The notes beneath the pieces were generated by a model. It had not been told where the DNA came from. It saw only the letters and a program-made list of their open reading frames with translations, and did no database searches. This document shows positions 40,367 to 48,634 of a stretch of 64,000 nt of DNA, piece by piece. The position numbers and the translations under genes are program-made. The stretch comes from Microbispora sp. H13382 (GTDB taxonomy: Bacteria > Actinomycetota > Actinomycetes > Streptosporangiales > Streptosporangiaceae). The stretch is taken from contig NZ_JABBXA010000031.1 of assembly GCF_014161445.1 (NCBI RefSeq), positions 20,862 to 84,861 on the forward strand, written 5' to 3'. The number at the start of each line of letters is the position of its first letter. Position 1 is the first letter of the stretch.

Positions 40367-41311
40367 ATGAATCAGCAGGTGCGCGTCGCCGCGGTCGTCA
40401 ACCCGGCGGCCGGCGGCGACGGCGAAGCCGCCGTCAGCGCCATGAGGGAGGTGGGCGCCGCCGACGTGGAGGTCTTCGCGACCACGGCGGCGGGCGACGC
40501 GGCCGGCATCGCCTACAAGCTGGCCGCCGCCGCCGTTCCTCCGGACATCCTCGTCGCCGTCGGCGGTGACGGCACGGTCTCGGAGGTGGCCGCAGGCCTC
40601 TGCCAGGCCCGCGAGACGGGCGTCGCCGCGCTTCCCCCGCTCCTGATCGCGCCGGCGGGAACCGGTAACTCCAGCTATCGGGGGCTGTGGAACGACCGGC
40701 CGTGGGAGAGCGTGGCCGGGCTGGCGCTGCGGGGCGAGGCCGTCACCCGGACGATCGACCTGGCCAGGATCGAGCAGAACGACCACCTGGTGCTGCTGGG
40801 ATCGGGCAGCGGTCTGTTCGCCGAGACCCTGCTCACGGCCAGGAAGATGGCGGGCAGGGGACGTGAGTTGCTGATGGCGGCCGCCCTGGCCGCCATGGAG
40901 GGCTACGTGCCGTACCCGGGCCGGGTGACCGTCGACGGCGAGGTCGTCTACGAGGGGGACGTCATCGAGACGATCGTGGCCGGTTTCCGCTACCGGGGAG
41001 GCCTGCTGCAACTGGTCCCGGAGTCGATCGTGGACGACGGAAGGCTCGACATCACCGTCGTCACCGCCGCCGTGGACATGGACGAGTTCGGACAGGCCGC
41101 CCTGTACGGCCGTGTCTACGACGTGCCGGGAGTGCGGTGGGGGCGCGGCGAACGGATCACCGTCGAGCGCCTGGACGGACAGCCGTTGTTGTACGAGCAC
41201 GACGGGGAGCTCATGCCGCGGACCACCCCGTCCTACGACGTCCACGTCGTCCCGGCCGCGCTGACCGTCCTCACGGCGGCCGACGCGCCGTCGTGGTTCA
41301 GTGAGAGGTGA
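40367..41311 (+). CDS. Diacylglycerol-kinase-family small-molecule kinase (VlmJ-like)
   Basis: The 314-aa protein from the ATG at 40367 (AAAGG upstream; GTG 40361 possible) has the DAGK catalytic motifs VVNPAAGG, VAVGGDGTVSEVAAGL and LLIAPAGTGNSSYRGL, and the C-terminal domain with GSGSGLFAETLL and HDGELMP. In valanimycin biosynthesis the homologous kinase VlmJ phosphorylates the serine-derived hydroxyl so that VlmK can eliminate phosphate. The presence of an MmgE/PrpD gene two positions downstream in the same operon supports that pairing. As a lone gene it could equally be a lipid kinase. Confidence 0.83.
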   Translation: MNQQVRVAAVVNPAAGGDGEAAVSAMREVGAADVEVFATTAAGDAAGIAYKLAAAAVPPDILVAVGGDGTVSEVAAGLCQARETGVAALPPLLIAPAGTGNSSYRGLWNDRPWESVAGLALRGEAVTRTIDLARIEQNDHLVLLGSGSGLFAETLLTARKMAGRGRELLMAAALAAMEGYVPYPGRVTVDGEVVYEGDVIETIVAGFRYRGGLLQLVPESIVDDGRLDITVVTAAVDMDEFGQAALYGRVYDVPGVRWGRGERITVERLDGQPLLYEHDGELMPRTTPSYDVHVVPAALTVLTAADAPSWFSER

Positions 41312-41315
41312 TCGC

Positions 41316-41870
41316 GTGGTCAGCGCGAGTTCCGTGCGGGGGAGCGGCCCGTCCCTGGGCGCCGAGCCGTTCCGCGACTACTGCCGCAAGCTGGCCGCCG
41401 GCGTCGCCGTGGTCACCTCGTGCGGCCCGTCCGGCTGGTCGGGGACGACCGTGAGCACCGTGACCAGCGTGTCGATGGACCCTCCCCTCCTGATGTGCTG
41501 CGTCCGCCCCTGCTCCCAGACCCTGGCCGCGATCCGCGCCGCCGGGCGCTTCGCGGTCCACCTGCTGACCGACGACCAGGCCGCCCTGGCCGACCGGTTC
41601 AGCCGGTCGGCCGGCGAGGGCTCGCGTTTCGCCGGGATCGAGGGCCAGGTGCAGCTCGTCGACGGAAGCCCGGTGATCGCCGGCGCACTCGCGGTCGGGT
41701 GGTGCGACCTGTACTCCCTGGACGAGATCGGCGACCACGTCGTGGTGTACGGGCGGCTCACGAACATGCGGCTCGGGCAGGGCCGTCCGCTGGTCTGGCA
41801 CGAGCGCTCCTACCGGCACCTGGAGGCCGCGTCGCCCGACGGCGTGAACGGGAGGGGAACCGCGTCATGA
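41316..41870 (+). CDS. Flavin reductase (VlmR-like)
   Basis: The 184-aa protein from the GTG at 41316 (GAGAGGTGATC upstream) has the FMN-binding split-barrel of the flavin reductase-like family. It contains FRDYCRKLAAGVAVVTS, TTVSTVTSVSMDPPLLMCCV, FAVHLLTDDQAALADRFS, RFAGIEGQ, and the final VVYGRLTNMRLGQGRPLVWHERSYRHL. It supplies reduced flavin to a two-component monooxygenase, here most likely the ACAD-fold N-hydroxylase at 33018-34154. The gene begins 4 bp after the kinase stop and overlaps the MmgE/PrpD gene by ATGA, so all three are translationally linked. Confidence 0.9.
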   Translation: MVSASSVRGSGPSLGAEPFRDYCRKLAAGVAVVTSCGPSGWSGTTVSTVTSVSMDPPLLMCCVRPCSQTLAAIRAAGRFAVHLLTDDQAALADRFSRSAGEGSRFAGIEGQVQLVDGSPVIAGALAVGWCDLYSLDEIGDHVVVYGRLTNMRLGQGRPLVWHERSYRHLEAASPDGVNGRGTAS

Positions 41871-43420
41871 CGACCACCCGGCCCGCCGGCGTCACCTCCG
41901 GCGAGCCTTCCGAGCCGCCCGCGAGCCTCACGGAGCAGCTCGCCGCCTGGGCGCACGCGGTGACGTACGGGGACATCCCCGCGGCCACGCTGGCGGCGGC
42001 CCGCAGCCAGCTCATCTCCAACCTGGCGGCCGTGCGGGCGTCGCTGCGCCACCCCGCCGGACGGGCGATCGTCGCGGCGTACGGCCCGCCGCTGCAGGCC
42101 GACCCCGCCCGGTCGGCCTGCGTACTGGCCGCCCTGGCCTCGGCGCTCGACTTCGACGAGGTCGCCTACGCGGGGCACGTCTCGACGGGGGGCGTGAACG
42201 TCGCGATCGCGCACGCCGGACTCGACCGGCTGGACGGGCGGGCGCTGCTGGCCACGATCGTCACCGCCAACGAGTGCGCCGCCAGGATCACCGCGGCGAC
42301 GATTCTCAGCCCGTTCTTCCGGGGGCAGACCAACACCCACTGCCATCTGGCCGGCGCGGCCGCCGCCCGCCTCCGCGCCCGCGACGCCGCACCCGGCGAG
42401 TGGGTCGCGGGGCTGGGGCTGGCGCTGGGCACCCTGCCCGTCCCCCTCCACCACGCGGTCGTGACCAGCGACGTCAAGGCGCTGTCGGCGGCGGCGGCCG
42501 TCCGCATGGCGCTCGACGGGTGCGACGGCGCGGCGCACGGCCTGGCCGGGCCGGCCACGGTCCTCGAACACCCGGAGGGCCTGCTGGCGGCGCTGTCGGC
42601 CGTTCCGCTGCCCGAGATCGTGACCACCGGGCTCGGCCACCGGTGGCACACCGACACCCTGACCTACAAGCGCTTCCCCGGCAGCGCCTACCTGCACGCC
42701 GCGTTCGACTGCGCCGAGCGGTTGCACGAGTGGCTGCAGGGGCGGCTCGGCGCCGTCGATCCGTCCCGGGTCCGCCGGGTGGTCGTCCACGGGTCGCTGC
42801 TGACCTGGCAGATGGAGCGGAAGGTGGCCCGGGACCTCGACGGCCCCCGGACGAACGTCTCCGCCGCGACCCTGTCGGTCGGGTACGGCGTGGCCACACT
42901 GCTGATGACCGGGGCGTTCGGGCCGGAGGACCTCACTCCCTCGGCCCTGGCCGACCCGGAGCGCTGGGCCCTGGCGGAGAAGGTCGTGGTCGAGCACGAC
43001 ATGGACCTGTCGATCCGGATGGCGCAGGCCACCTCGCCGCTGGGCGAGTCGCTGCGCCGGGCCGGGGACCGGGCGCTGGACTGGCCGGAGTTCGTGCGGT
43101 GGACCGGCGACGCCGCGCCGGGCCTGCTGGCCGCGCTGGGCGGCCCGGAGGAGACGTTCGAGCAGGCCACCATGGCGATCGGCGCCAGGGTCACCGTCGA
43201 GCTGGCCGACGGCGCGTCCGCCGCGGAGAGCCGCGACGCGTTCACCGGGTCCGCGGGCCCCGCGACGCGCCGTGACCACGGCGCGATCGTGGGCCGCAAG
43301 TTCCTGTCCACCGGCGGGCCGCGGGACGTGCTGGCCGAGCTGGAACGCCTGGACGCCCTCGGCCCCGACCAGGTCGTCGCGGTCCTGGCCCGCGCCTTGG
43401 AGGAGCCGCCGGAGCCCTGA
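41867..43420 (+). CDS. MmgE/PrpD-family lyase (VlmK-like)
   Basis: The 517-aa protein begins at ATG 41867, which overlaps the flavin reductase stop, with GGAGGGGAAC upstream. It has the all-helical PrpD domain (LTEQLAAWAHAVTYGDIPAATLAAARSQLISNL; LASALDFDEVAYAGHVS, with Asp-His as in the family; ITAATILSPFFRGQTNTHCH) and the lid/C-terminal domain with LTYKRFPGSAYLHAAFD. Members dehydrate 2-methylcitrate or eliminate other leaving groups. VlmK removes phosphate from valanimycin hydrate phosphate to give the dehydroalanine unit. Kinase-reductase-lyase in one operon is the clearest azoxy-type signature of this window. Confidence 0.87.
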   Translation: MTTTRPAGVTSGEPSEPPASLTEQLAAWAHAVTYGDIPAATLAAARSQLISNLAAVRASLRHPAGRAIVAAYGPPLQADPARSACVLAALASALDFDEVAYAGHVSTGGVNVAIAHAGLDRLDGRALLATIVTANECAARITAATILSPFFRGQTNTHCHLAGAAAARLRARDAAPGEWVAGLGLALGTLPVPLHHAVVTSDVKALSAAAAVRMALDGCDGAAHGLAGPATVLEHPEGLLAALSAVPLPEIVTTGLGHRWHTDTLTYKRFPGSAYLHAAFDCAERLHEWLQGRLGAVDPSRVRRVVVHGSLLTWQMERKVARDLDGPRTNVSAATLSVGYGVATLLMTGAFGPEDLTPSALADPERWALAEKVVVEHDMDLSIRMAQATSPLGESLRRAGDRALDWPEFVRWTGDAAPGLLAALGGPEETFEQATMAIGARVTVELADGASAAESRDAFTGSAGPATRRDHGAIVGRKFLSTGGPRDVLAELERLDALGPDQVVAVLARALEEPPEP

Positions 43421-43454
43421 CGGCCTGGAGCCCCGGCGGCAGGAGCCCGGCCCC

Positions 43455-44381
43455 TCAGGGCTCCGAGCCGTGTCCGGGCCCGGCGCCCTGCCGGAGCCCG
43501 GACCAGACGCCGGTCAGGAAACGGCCGATGTCGTGCACCGACTCGGCGGCCGCCCTGACCAGGCCCGCCTGCGCCTGGGCGGCGTGCCACAGCCTGGCGT
43601 GCTCGACGTAGCGCACCTCGACCCCCGCCGCGCGCAGCGCGGAGGCGAGCGTACGGCACTGGGAATAGAGCAGTTCCCGCGTGTTGGTGTGCAGGTACGT
43701 CGGGGGAAGCCCGGCAAGCGCTCCCAGCGCGGGCGCGTAGCGGTGGTCGGCGGGGTCGCCGTCGCCGAGGTAGGCGGCCGCGCAGGCGAAGGCCCACGTG
43801 CGGCTGACCACGAGATCCCGGCGCCGATCGGCCTGGACGCCGGGGTTGGCCCAGGGGGAGACGAGGGCCAGCGCGGCCGGCCGCGCCGTTCCCCTGGCGG
43901 CCAGCACCTGGGCGGCGGCGAGGGCGAGGCCGCCGCCCGCGGAGTCGCCCGCCAGAGCGACCGAGCCCACGACGCGGGTCAGCGCGTCGAAGGCCGCGAC
44001 CGTGTCGTCCAGCGCGGCCGGGCACGGGTGCTCGGGCGCGAGGCGGTAGTCCAGGAGGTAGACGGGACGGCGGATCTCCCGGGCGAGGTGGGCGGCCAGC
44101 GACCTGTGGGTGGCCGGCGACCCCGTGGTGAACCCGCCGCCGTGGAGGTAGAGCACGGCCTCGGACGAGGGAGCGGCGCCGACGACGACCCGCTCGGCCG
44201 GACGGCCCCCCAGCCATGCTCTGGAGACCGTCGTGCCCGCCGGGAGCGGCTGCAGGCGCGCCACGGCGTTCAGCAGAGCGCGCTGCACCGGCCACGGCAC
44301 CCGGTGGTGGAACGTCAGGCGGTAGTAGGGCGCCAGCAGCGCGGACGCGAGCGGCAGCGGAAGCGTCGGCATCGCCGTCAC
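43455..44381 (-). CDS. Alpha/beta-hydrolase, HSL-type esterase (LipR-like)
   Basis: The 308-aa protein (GTG 44381 or ATG 44372) has the oxyanion motif LYLHGGGFTTGSP, then YLLDYRLAPEHPCPAALDD, the nucleophile elbow VALAGDSAGGGLALAAA, and LPPTYLHTNTRELL. A C-terminal His in EHARLWHAAQ or a nearby residue completes the triad. It hydrolyses short acyl esters. Its start overlaps the stop of the SDR gene (GTGA), and the SDR overlaps the Baeyer-Villiger gene. The trio therefore forms one operon that can open a ketone: oxidation to an ester, hydrolysis, and alcohol/ketone interconversion. The layout resembles the mycobacterial mymA-lipR-sadH genes. Confidence 0.87.
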   Translation of the reverse strand: MTAMPTLPLPLASALLAPYYRLTFHHRVPWPVQRALLNAVARLQPLPAGTTVSRAWLGGRPAERVVVGAAPSSEAVLYLHGGGFTTGSPATHRSLAAHLAREIRRPVYLLDYRLAPEHPCPAALDDTVAAFDALTRVVGSVALAGDSAGGGLALAAAQVLAARGTARPAALALVSPWANPGVQADRRRDLVVSRTWAFACAAAYLGDGDPADHRYAPALGALAGLPPTYLHTNTRELLYSQCRTLASALRAAGVEVRYVEHARLWHAAQAQAGLVRAAAESVHDIGRFLTGVWSGLRQGAGPGHGSEP

Positions 44382-45241
44382 AGCGCGCTCCGGGGCGAGG
44401 GGGAGAGCCCGAGGAGCCGGGCCATCAGCACGCCGGCCCGCTGCGAGCCGGAGGGCGTGATCCGGGCCAGCCAGTCGAGGGCCTTGGCCTCGGCGCCCAC
44501 GACGACCCGCGCCCTGCGCCTGCGCACGCCGTCGAGGATGACGGCGGCGGCCATCTCGGGGCTGTGCAACGCCAGCCGCCGGTCGAAGACGCCCGCGATC
44601 GCGTCCCCGTCCAGGCCGTCGGCGACCGCCAGGCGCCGGGTGATCCCCGTTCTGATGCCGCCGGGGTGGACGCAGGTCACGTGCACCGGGTGCCGCGCGG
44701 CCAGCATCTCCTGGCGCAGCGCCTCGGTGAACCCGCGGACGGCGAACTTGGAGGCGTTGTAGGCGCTCTGGCCGGGGAAGGTGATGAGCCCGAACAGGCT
44801 GGAGACGGTGACGAGGTGCCCGTCTCCGGACGCCACCAGGTGGGGCAGGAATGCGGTGGTGGCGTACACGGCGCCCCAGAAGTTGACCTTGAGGATGTGC
44901 TCGACGTCCTCCAGGCGCGCCCGCTCGACCTCGCCGTAGTAGGCGATTCCGGCGTTGTTGTACAGCTGGTTCACCCTCCCGAACCGGGTGAGGACGTCGC
45001 CGGCGTAGGAGACGACCGCGTCCCGGTCGGTGACGTCCAGGTGGTCGGCCTTGACGTCGGCGCCCCCGGCCTTGCACCGGTCGGCGGTCTCGGCCAGACC
45101 GGCGGCGTCGACGTCGGAGATCGCCAGAGCGGCGCCGGACCCGGCGAGGCGCAGGGCGAGCGCCCGCCCGATCCCCGAGCCCGCGCCCGTGATGACGGCG
45201 ACCTTTCCCGTGAAACGGGTTGTTCCGGTTCTCCTGGTCAT
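44378..45241 (-). CDS. Short-chain dehydrogenase/reductase (SadH-like)
   Basis: The 287-aa classical SDR has the cofactor motif TGAGSGIGRALA (about 18-29), the NNAG motif in LYNNAGIAYYGE, the catalytic Ser in TVSSLFGLI, and YNASKFA (Tyr/Lys). The Asp at the end of the second strand (AISDVDAAG) favours NAD over NADP. A C-terminal extension of about 40 residues (RRRRARVVVGAEAKALDWL) is as in SadH-type enzymes linked to BVMOs. It is translationally coupled at both ends: ATGA overlap with the BVMO stop, GTGA with the esterase start. Confidence 0.9.
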   Translation of the reverse strand: MTRRTGTTRFTGKVAVITGAGSGIGRALALRLAGSGAALAISDVDAAGLAETADRCKAGGADVKADHLDVTDRDAVVSYAGDVLTRFGRVNQLYNNAGIAYYGEVERARLEDVEHILKVNFWGAVYATTAFLPHLVASGDGHLVTVSSLFGLITFPGQSAYNASKFAVRGFTEALRQEMLAARHPVHVTCVHPGGIRTGITRRLAVADGLDGDAIAGVFDRRLALHSPEMAAAVILDGVRRRRARVVVGAEAKALDWLARITPSGSQRAGVLMARLLGLSPSPRSAL

Positions 45242-46785
45242 GGGGTCTCCGCGTGGGACGTGTGGTAGGCATCGAGGTCGAACGTGCGGGTGACCTGCCG
45301 GAACTCGTAGGAGAAGCCCGGCCACATCGTGGTGTTGGCGCCGTGTTTGTCCATGTACCAGCTGGCGCAGCGCCCGGTGTTCCACACGCTGCGCGACAGC
45401 TTGTCCTGCAGCGTCCGCGAGAACCGGTCCTGGGCGTCCGCGCGCACCTCCACCGATCGGATGCGCCGCCGCTTCATGGTCTCGACGGCCTCGACCAGGT
45501 AGTTCACCTGGCACTCGATCATGAAGATCATCGAGTTGTGGCCGAGGCCCGTGTTGGGGCCCACGAGGATGAACAGGTTCGGGAAGCCCGCGACGGCGGT
45601 GCCCTTGTAACACTTGCGGCCGACGTCGTCGAAGACCTCGCCGAGACTCCTGCCGTGCCTGCCGAAGATCTTGCGGTAGGTGGGGGAGTCGGTCACCTGG
45701 AACCCGGTGGCCAGGATGATGGCGTCGGTGTCGTGGAGGCCGCCGTCCGCGGTGGCGATGGAGTCGACGCCCACCTTGTCGATCCGCGCCGTCACCAGGC
45801 GCACGTGCTCACGGTTGAAGGCGGGGTAGTAGGAGTTGGACAGGAGGATGCGCTTGCAGCCCAGACGGTAGTCGGGCGTGAGCTGCCGGCGTACCTCCGG
45901 GTCGCGCACCTCGTACCGCAGCTTGGCCCTGCTCAGGTGCTCCACGGGCTTGAGCAGCATCGGCCGCCGCGCCAGGCCGACGACCTGGGCCTCGTGCGCC
46001 CAGTACAGGACCGAGCGGACGAGCCGCCGGTAGAACGGCAGACGCCGGAACGCCAGCCGCTCCGGCTTCGTGTAGCGGCGTTCCAGGCGCGGCAGTATCC
46101 AGGGGGCGGTGCGCTGGTAGACGCGCAGCTCGGCGACCTCGTCCGCGATGGCGGGGACGATCTGGACGGCCGAGGCGCCGGTGCCGATGACCGCGACCTT
46201 CTTGCCGGTCAGGTCCGCCTCGTGGCTCCACCGGGCCGAGTGGAAGATCGGCCCGCCGAACGTGTCGAGCCCGGGGATGTCGGGCAGCGCCGGCTCGCAC
46301 AGCGCGCCCCACGCGCCTACCAGGACGGCGGCGGTGAACCGCCCCTTGGAGGTGCGCAGCTCCCACCGCCCGGTCGCGTCGTTCCAGCGGGCGTCGGTGA
46401 CCTCGCACCCGAACACGTGCCTGCGGCGGATGTCGTACCGGTGCGCCACCTGGCGGATGTAGTCCTGGATCTCCGGCTGCTCGGAGAACGACCTCGTCCA
46501 GTTCGGATTGAGGGCGAAGGAGTACGAGTACAGGTGGGACGGCACGTCGCACGCCGCCCCGGGATAGGTGTTGTCACGCCAGGTGCCGCCGACGTCGCCG
46601 CCGCGTTCCAGGATCAGGAAGTCGTCCCACCCCTTGAGGCGGAAGCGGACCGCGGCGGCGACGCCGGCCAGTCCTCCGCCGATCACGATGATGTGCGCGT
46701 GCCGCACCGGCGGATCCGCGGGCTCCGGGTCCCCGGTGCCCGCGGCCACGACGTCGAGCGGCGTCTTCGAGTCTGTAGAGTCCAC
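45238..46785 (-). CDS. Type I Baeyer-Villiger monooxygenase 1
   Basis: The 515-aa FAD/NADPH enzyme has the first Rossmann motif IGGGLAGVA (35-43), GGTWRDNTYPGAACDVPSHLYSY, and the BVMO fingerprint FGGPIFHSARW (residues 176-186, F-x-G-x-x-x-H-x-x-x-W). The second Rossmann motif is VIGTGASAVQ, and SVWNTGRCASWY lies at the end. It is close to EthA/MymA-type monooxygenases that act on aliphatic ketones. It leads the three-gene minus-strand operon with the SDR and esterase, and is divergent from a second BVMO across a 203-bp gap. Confidence 0.92.
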   Translation of the reverse strand: MDSTDSKTPLDVVAAGTGDPEPADPPVRHAHIIVIGGGLAGVAAAVRFRLKGWDDFLILERGGDVGGTWRDNTYPGAACDVPSHLYSYSFALNPNWTRSFSEQPEIQDYIRQVAHRYDIRRRHVFGCEVTDARWNDATGRWELRTSKGRFTAAVLVGAWGALCEPALPDIPGLDTFGGPIFHSARWSHEADLTGKKVAVIGTGASAVQIVPAIADEVAELRVYQRTAPWILPRLERRYTKPERLAFRRLPFYRRLVRSVLYWAHEAQVVGLARRPMLLKPVEHLSRAKLRYEVRDPEVRRQLTPDYRLGCKRILLSNSYYPAFNREHVRLVTARIDKVGVDSIATADGGLHDTDAIILATGFQVTDSPTYRKIFGRHGRSLGEVFDDVGRKCYKGTAVAGFPNLFILVGPNTGLGHNSMIFMIECQVNYLVEAVETMKRRRIRSVEVRADAQDRFSRTLQDKLSRSVWNTGRCASWYMDKHGANTTMWPGFSYEFRQVTRTFDLDAYHTSHAETP

Positions 46786-46856
46786 GCGCGATCCGATCTC
46801 TCGTCATCGCCGTCTGCGCGATTCGCCCGGCGATTGTCCCAACCCGGCCTGACGTG

Positions 46857-46900
46857 CCTCTGAAACCCGGCCCCGCCGACGGACAGCGGTGTTTCAGGGG
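46857..46900. promoter_or_regulatory. Inverted repeat between the divergent BVMO genes
   Basis: CCTCTGAAAC (46857-46866) faces GTTTCAGGGG (46891-46900), nine of ten bases paired, with a 24-bp spacer. It lies in the 203-bp control region shared by both Baeyer-Villiger monooxygenase genes, so it may be a common operator. Confidence 0.4.
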
Positions 46901-46988
46901 GCTTGTGGACCATGGGTGCCGCAACGGCCGCGATGTCCGGTGCCCCGGACCTTCGCCGTCGACGACCGGGCAGGTGAGGAGAGGTCCC

Positions 46989-48551
46989 ATGGGATTCACG
47001 CCAGCGGAGACGGGATCGGCCGAGACGCCGGACGTCCTGATAGTGGGGGCCGGAATGGCCGGGCTGGGCATGGCGATCGAACTGCTCCGAGCCGGCATGT
47101 CCGACTTCGTCGTGCTGGAGAAGGCCGACGGCGTCGGCGGGACGTGGCGGGAGAACACCTATCCGGGCTGCGCGTGCGACGTGGCGAGCGTCATGTACTC
47201 CTACTCCTTCGCCCCCAGCCGCAAGTGGTCCAGGATGTACGCGCGGCAGCCGGAGATCCTCGACTACATCGGAACCGTCGCCAAGGACCACGAGCTGGAG
47301 CCCTTCATCAGGTTCGGCACCGAGGCGGTGTCGTACGAGTTCGACGAGGCCGACGACCGGTGGCGGGTCCGCACCCGGTCGGGTCAGGAGTACCGGCCGC
47401 GGATCGTCGTGCTGGCGCACGGGGCGCTGCACCTGCCGAACATCCCGGACTTCCCGGGCATGGCCCGTTTCAAGGGCCCGATCTTCCACTCGGCCCTGTG
47501 GGACGACTCCGTCGAACTGGCGGGCAAGCGGGTCGCGGTGATCGGCACCGGGGCGAGCGCCGTGCAGTTCATCCCGGAGATCGCGGGGATCGCGGCGCAC
47601 GTCGACGTCTACCAGCGCAACGCGCACTGGATGCTGCCCAAGGCCGACCGGCCGTTCAAGACCTGGGAACACCGGCTCTTCCGTACGCTGCCGTTCACGC
47701 AGTGGCTCTACCGGAACGTCGCGTACTGGACGCACGAACTCCCCGTCCTGGCGTTCCTCAACCCGCGGTTCGTCAAGATCCTGGAGGTGGCGTCGCGGCG
47801 CATGCTGGACAAGCAGGTTCCCGATCCGGAACTGCGTGCCAAGCTCACCCCCCGGTACAAGATCGGGTGCAAGCGCATCCTGTTGTCGAACGACTACTAT
47901 CCCGCGCTGCTGCGCCCGGACGTGGACCTGGTCACCGACGGCGTCGCCGAGTTCACCGAGACGGGCGTCAGGACGGCGTCCGGTGAGGTCCGGGAGGCGG
48001 ACGTGGTGATCCTCGGCACCGGGTTCCGCACCCACAACAGGTGTGCCGACATCCCAATCACCGGCCGGGACGGGCTCACGATCCAGGAGGCGTGGCGCGA
48101 CGGCATGACCGCCTATCTGGGCATGACCGTCGCCGGGATGCCGAACATGTTCATGATCATGGGGCCCAACTCGGGCGGCGGAGCGCAGTCGATCCTGTTC
48201 GTCATCGAGTCGCAGCTCCACTACATCGTCGAGTGCCTCCGCATGATGAAGGCGCGCCGGGCCACCCGCCTGGAGGTGCGCGCGGAGGTCCAGCGCCGGT
48301 TCAACGCCTGGCTGCACGGCAAGCTCAACCGGTCGGTCTGGAACACCGGCGGCTGCCACAGCTGGTTCCTCGACCACACCGGGCACAACCGGCATTCGTG
48401 GCCGGGGACCGGCACGTCGTACTGGAAGGCCACCCGCCGCCCCGACCCGCGGGCGTTCATGCTGTCCGGCTCACGGGCCGGGCGGGACGCCGAGGGCGCC
48501 CCGCGGGTGGACGCGCCCCCGCGGGCCGGGTCCTCCGCCGGCGGTCAGTGA
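46989..48551 (+). CDS. Type I Baeyer-Villiger monooxygenase 2
   Basis: The 520-aa protein from the ATG at 46989 (GAGGAGAGGTCCC upstream) is a paralogue of BVMO 1. It contains VGAGMAGLGMA (19-29), GGTWRENTYPGCACDVASVMYSYSF in parts, the fingerprint FKGPIFHSALW (161-171), and GTGASAVQF, with SVWNTGGCHSWF near the end. The C-terminal 40 residues are low-complexity. Two divergent BVMOs in one cluster suggest either sequential C-C cleavages or one enzyme acting on nitrogen, since type I BVMOs can also N-oxygenate. Its transcript is independent of the SGNH gene that follows. Confidence 0.92.
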   Translation: MGFTPAETGSAETPDVLIVGAGMAGLGMAIELLRAGMSDFVVLEKADGVGGTWRENTYPGCACDVASVMYSYSFAPSRKWSRMYARQPEILDYIGTVAKDHELEPFIRFGTEAVSYEFDEADDRWRVRTRSGQEYRPRIVVLAHGALHLPNIPDFPGMARFKGPIFHSALWDDSVELAGKRVAVIGTGASAVQFIPEIAGIAAHVDVYQRNAHWMLPKADRPFKTWEHRLFRTLPFTQWLYRNVAYWTHELPVLAFLNPRFVKILEVASRRMLDKQVPDPELRAKLTPRYKIGCKRILLSNDYYPALLRPDVDLVTDGVAEFTETGVRTASGEVREADVVILGTGFRTHNRCADIPITGRDGLTIQEAWRDGMTAYLGMTVAGMPNMFMIMGPNSGGGAQSILFVIESQLHYIVECLRMMKARRATRLEVRAEVQRRFNAWLHGKLNRSVWNTGGCHSWFLDHTGHNRHSWPGTGTSYWKATRRPDPRAFMLSGSRAGRDAEGAPRVDAPPRAGSSAGGQ

Positions 48552-48610
48552 GGCGCACGCCCGGCACGCCGCCGTGGGCCCGAGGCGTCGCGTTTCCCTT
48601 GCCCTATAAA

Positions 48611-48624
48611 TACGGTCGATCGTA
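48611..48624. promoter_or_regulatory. TetR-type operator at the SGNH hydrolase promoter
   Basis: TACGGTCGATCGTA overlaps the end of a -10-like TATAAAT (48605-48611) and ends 10 bp before the ATG at 48635. The same 14 bases occur, inverted, upstream of the tetR gene (51734-51747), and the TACG-N6-CGTA frame recurs before the MFS gene. Confidence 0.7.
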
Positions 48625-48634
48625 CTCTTTCTTA

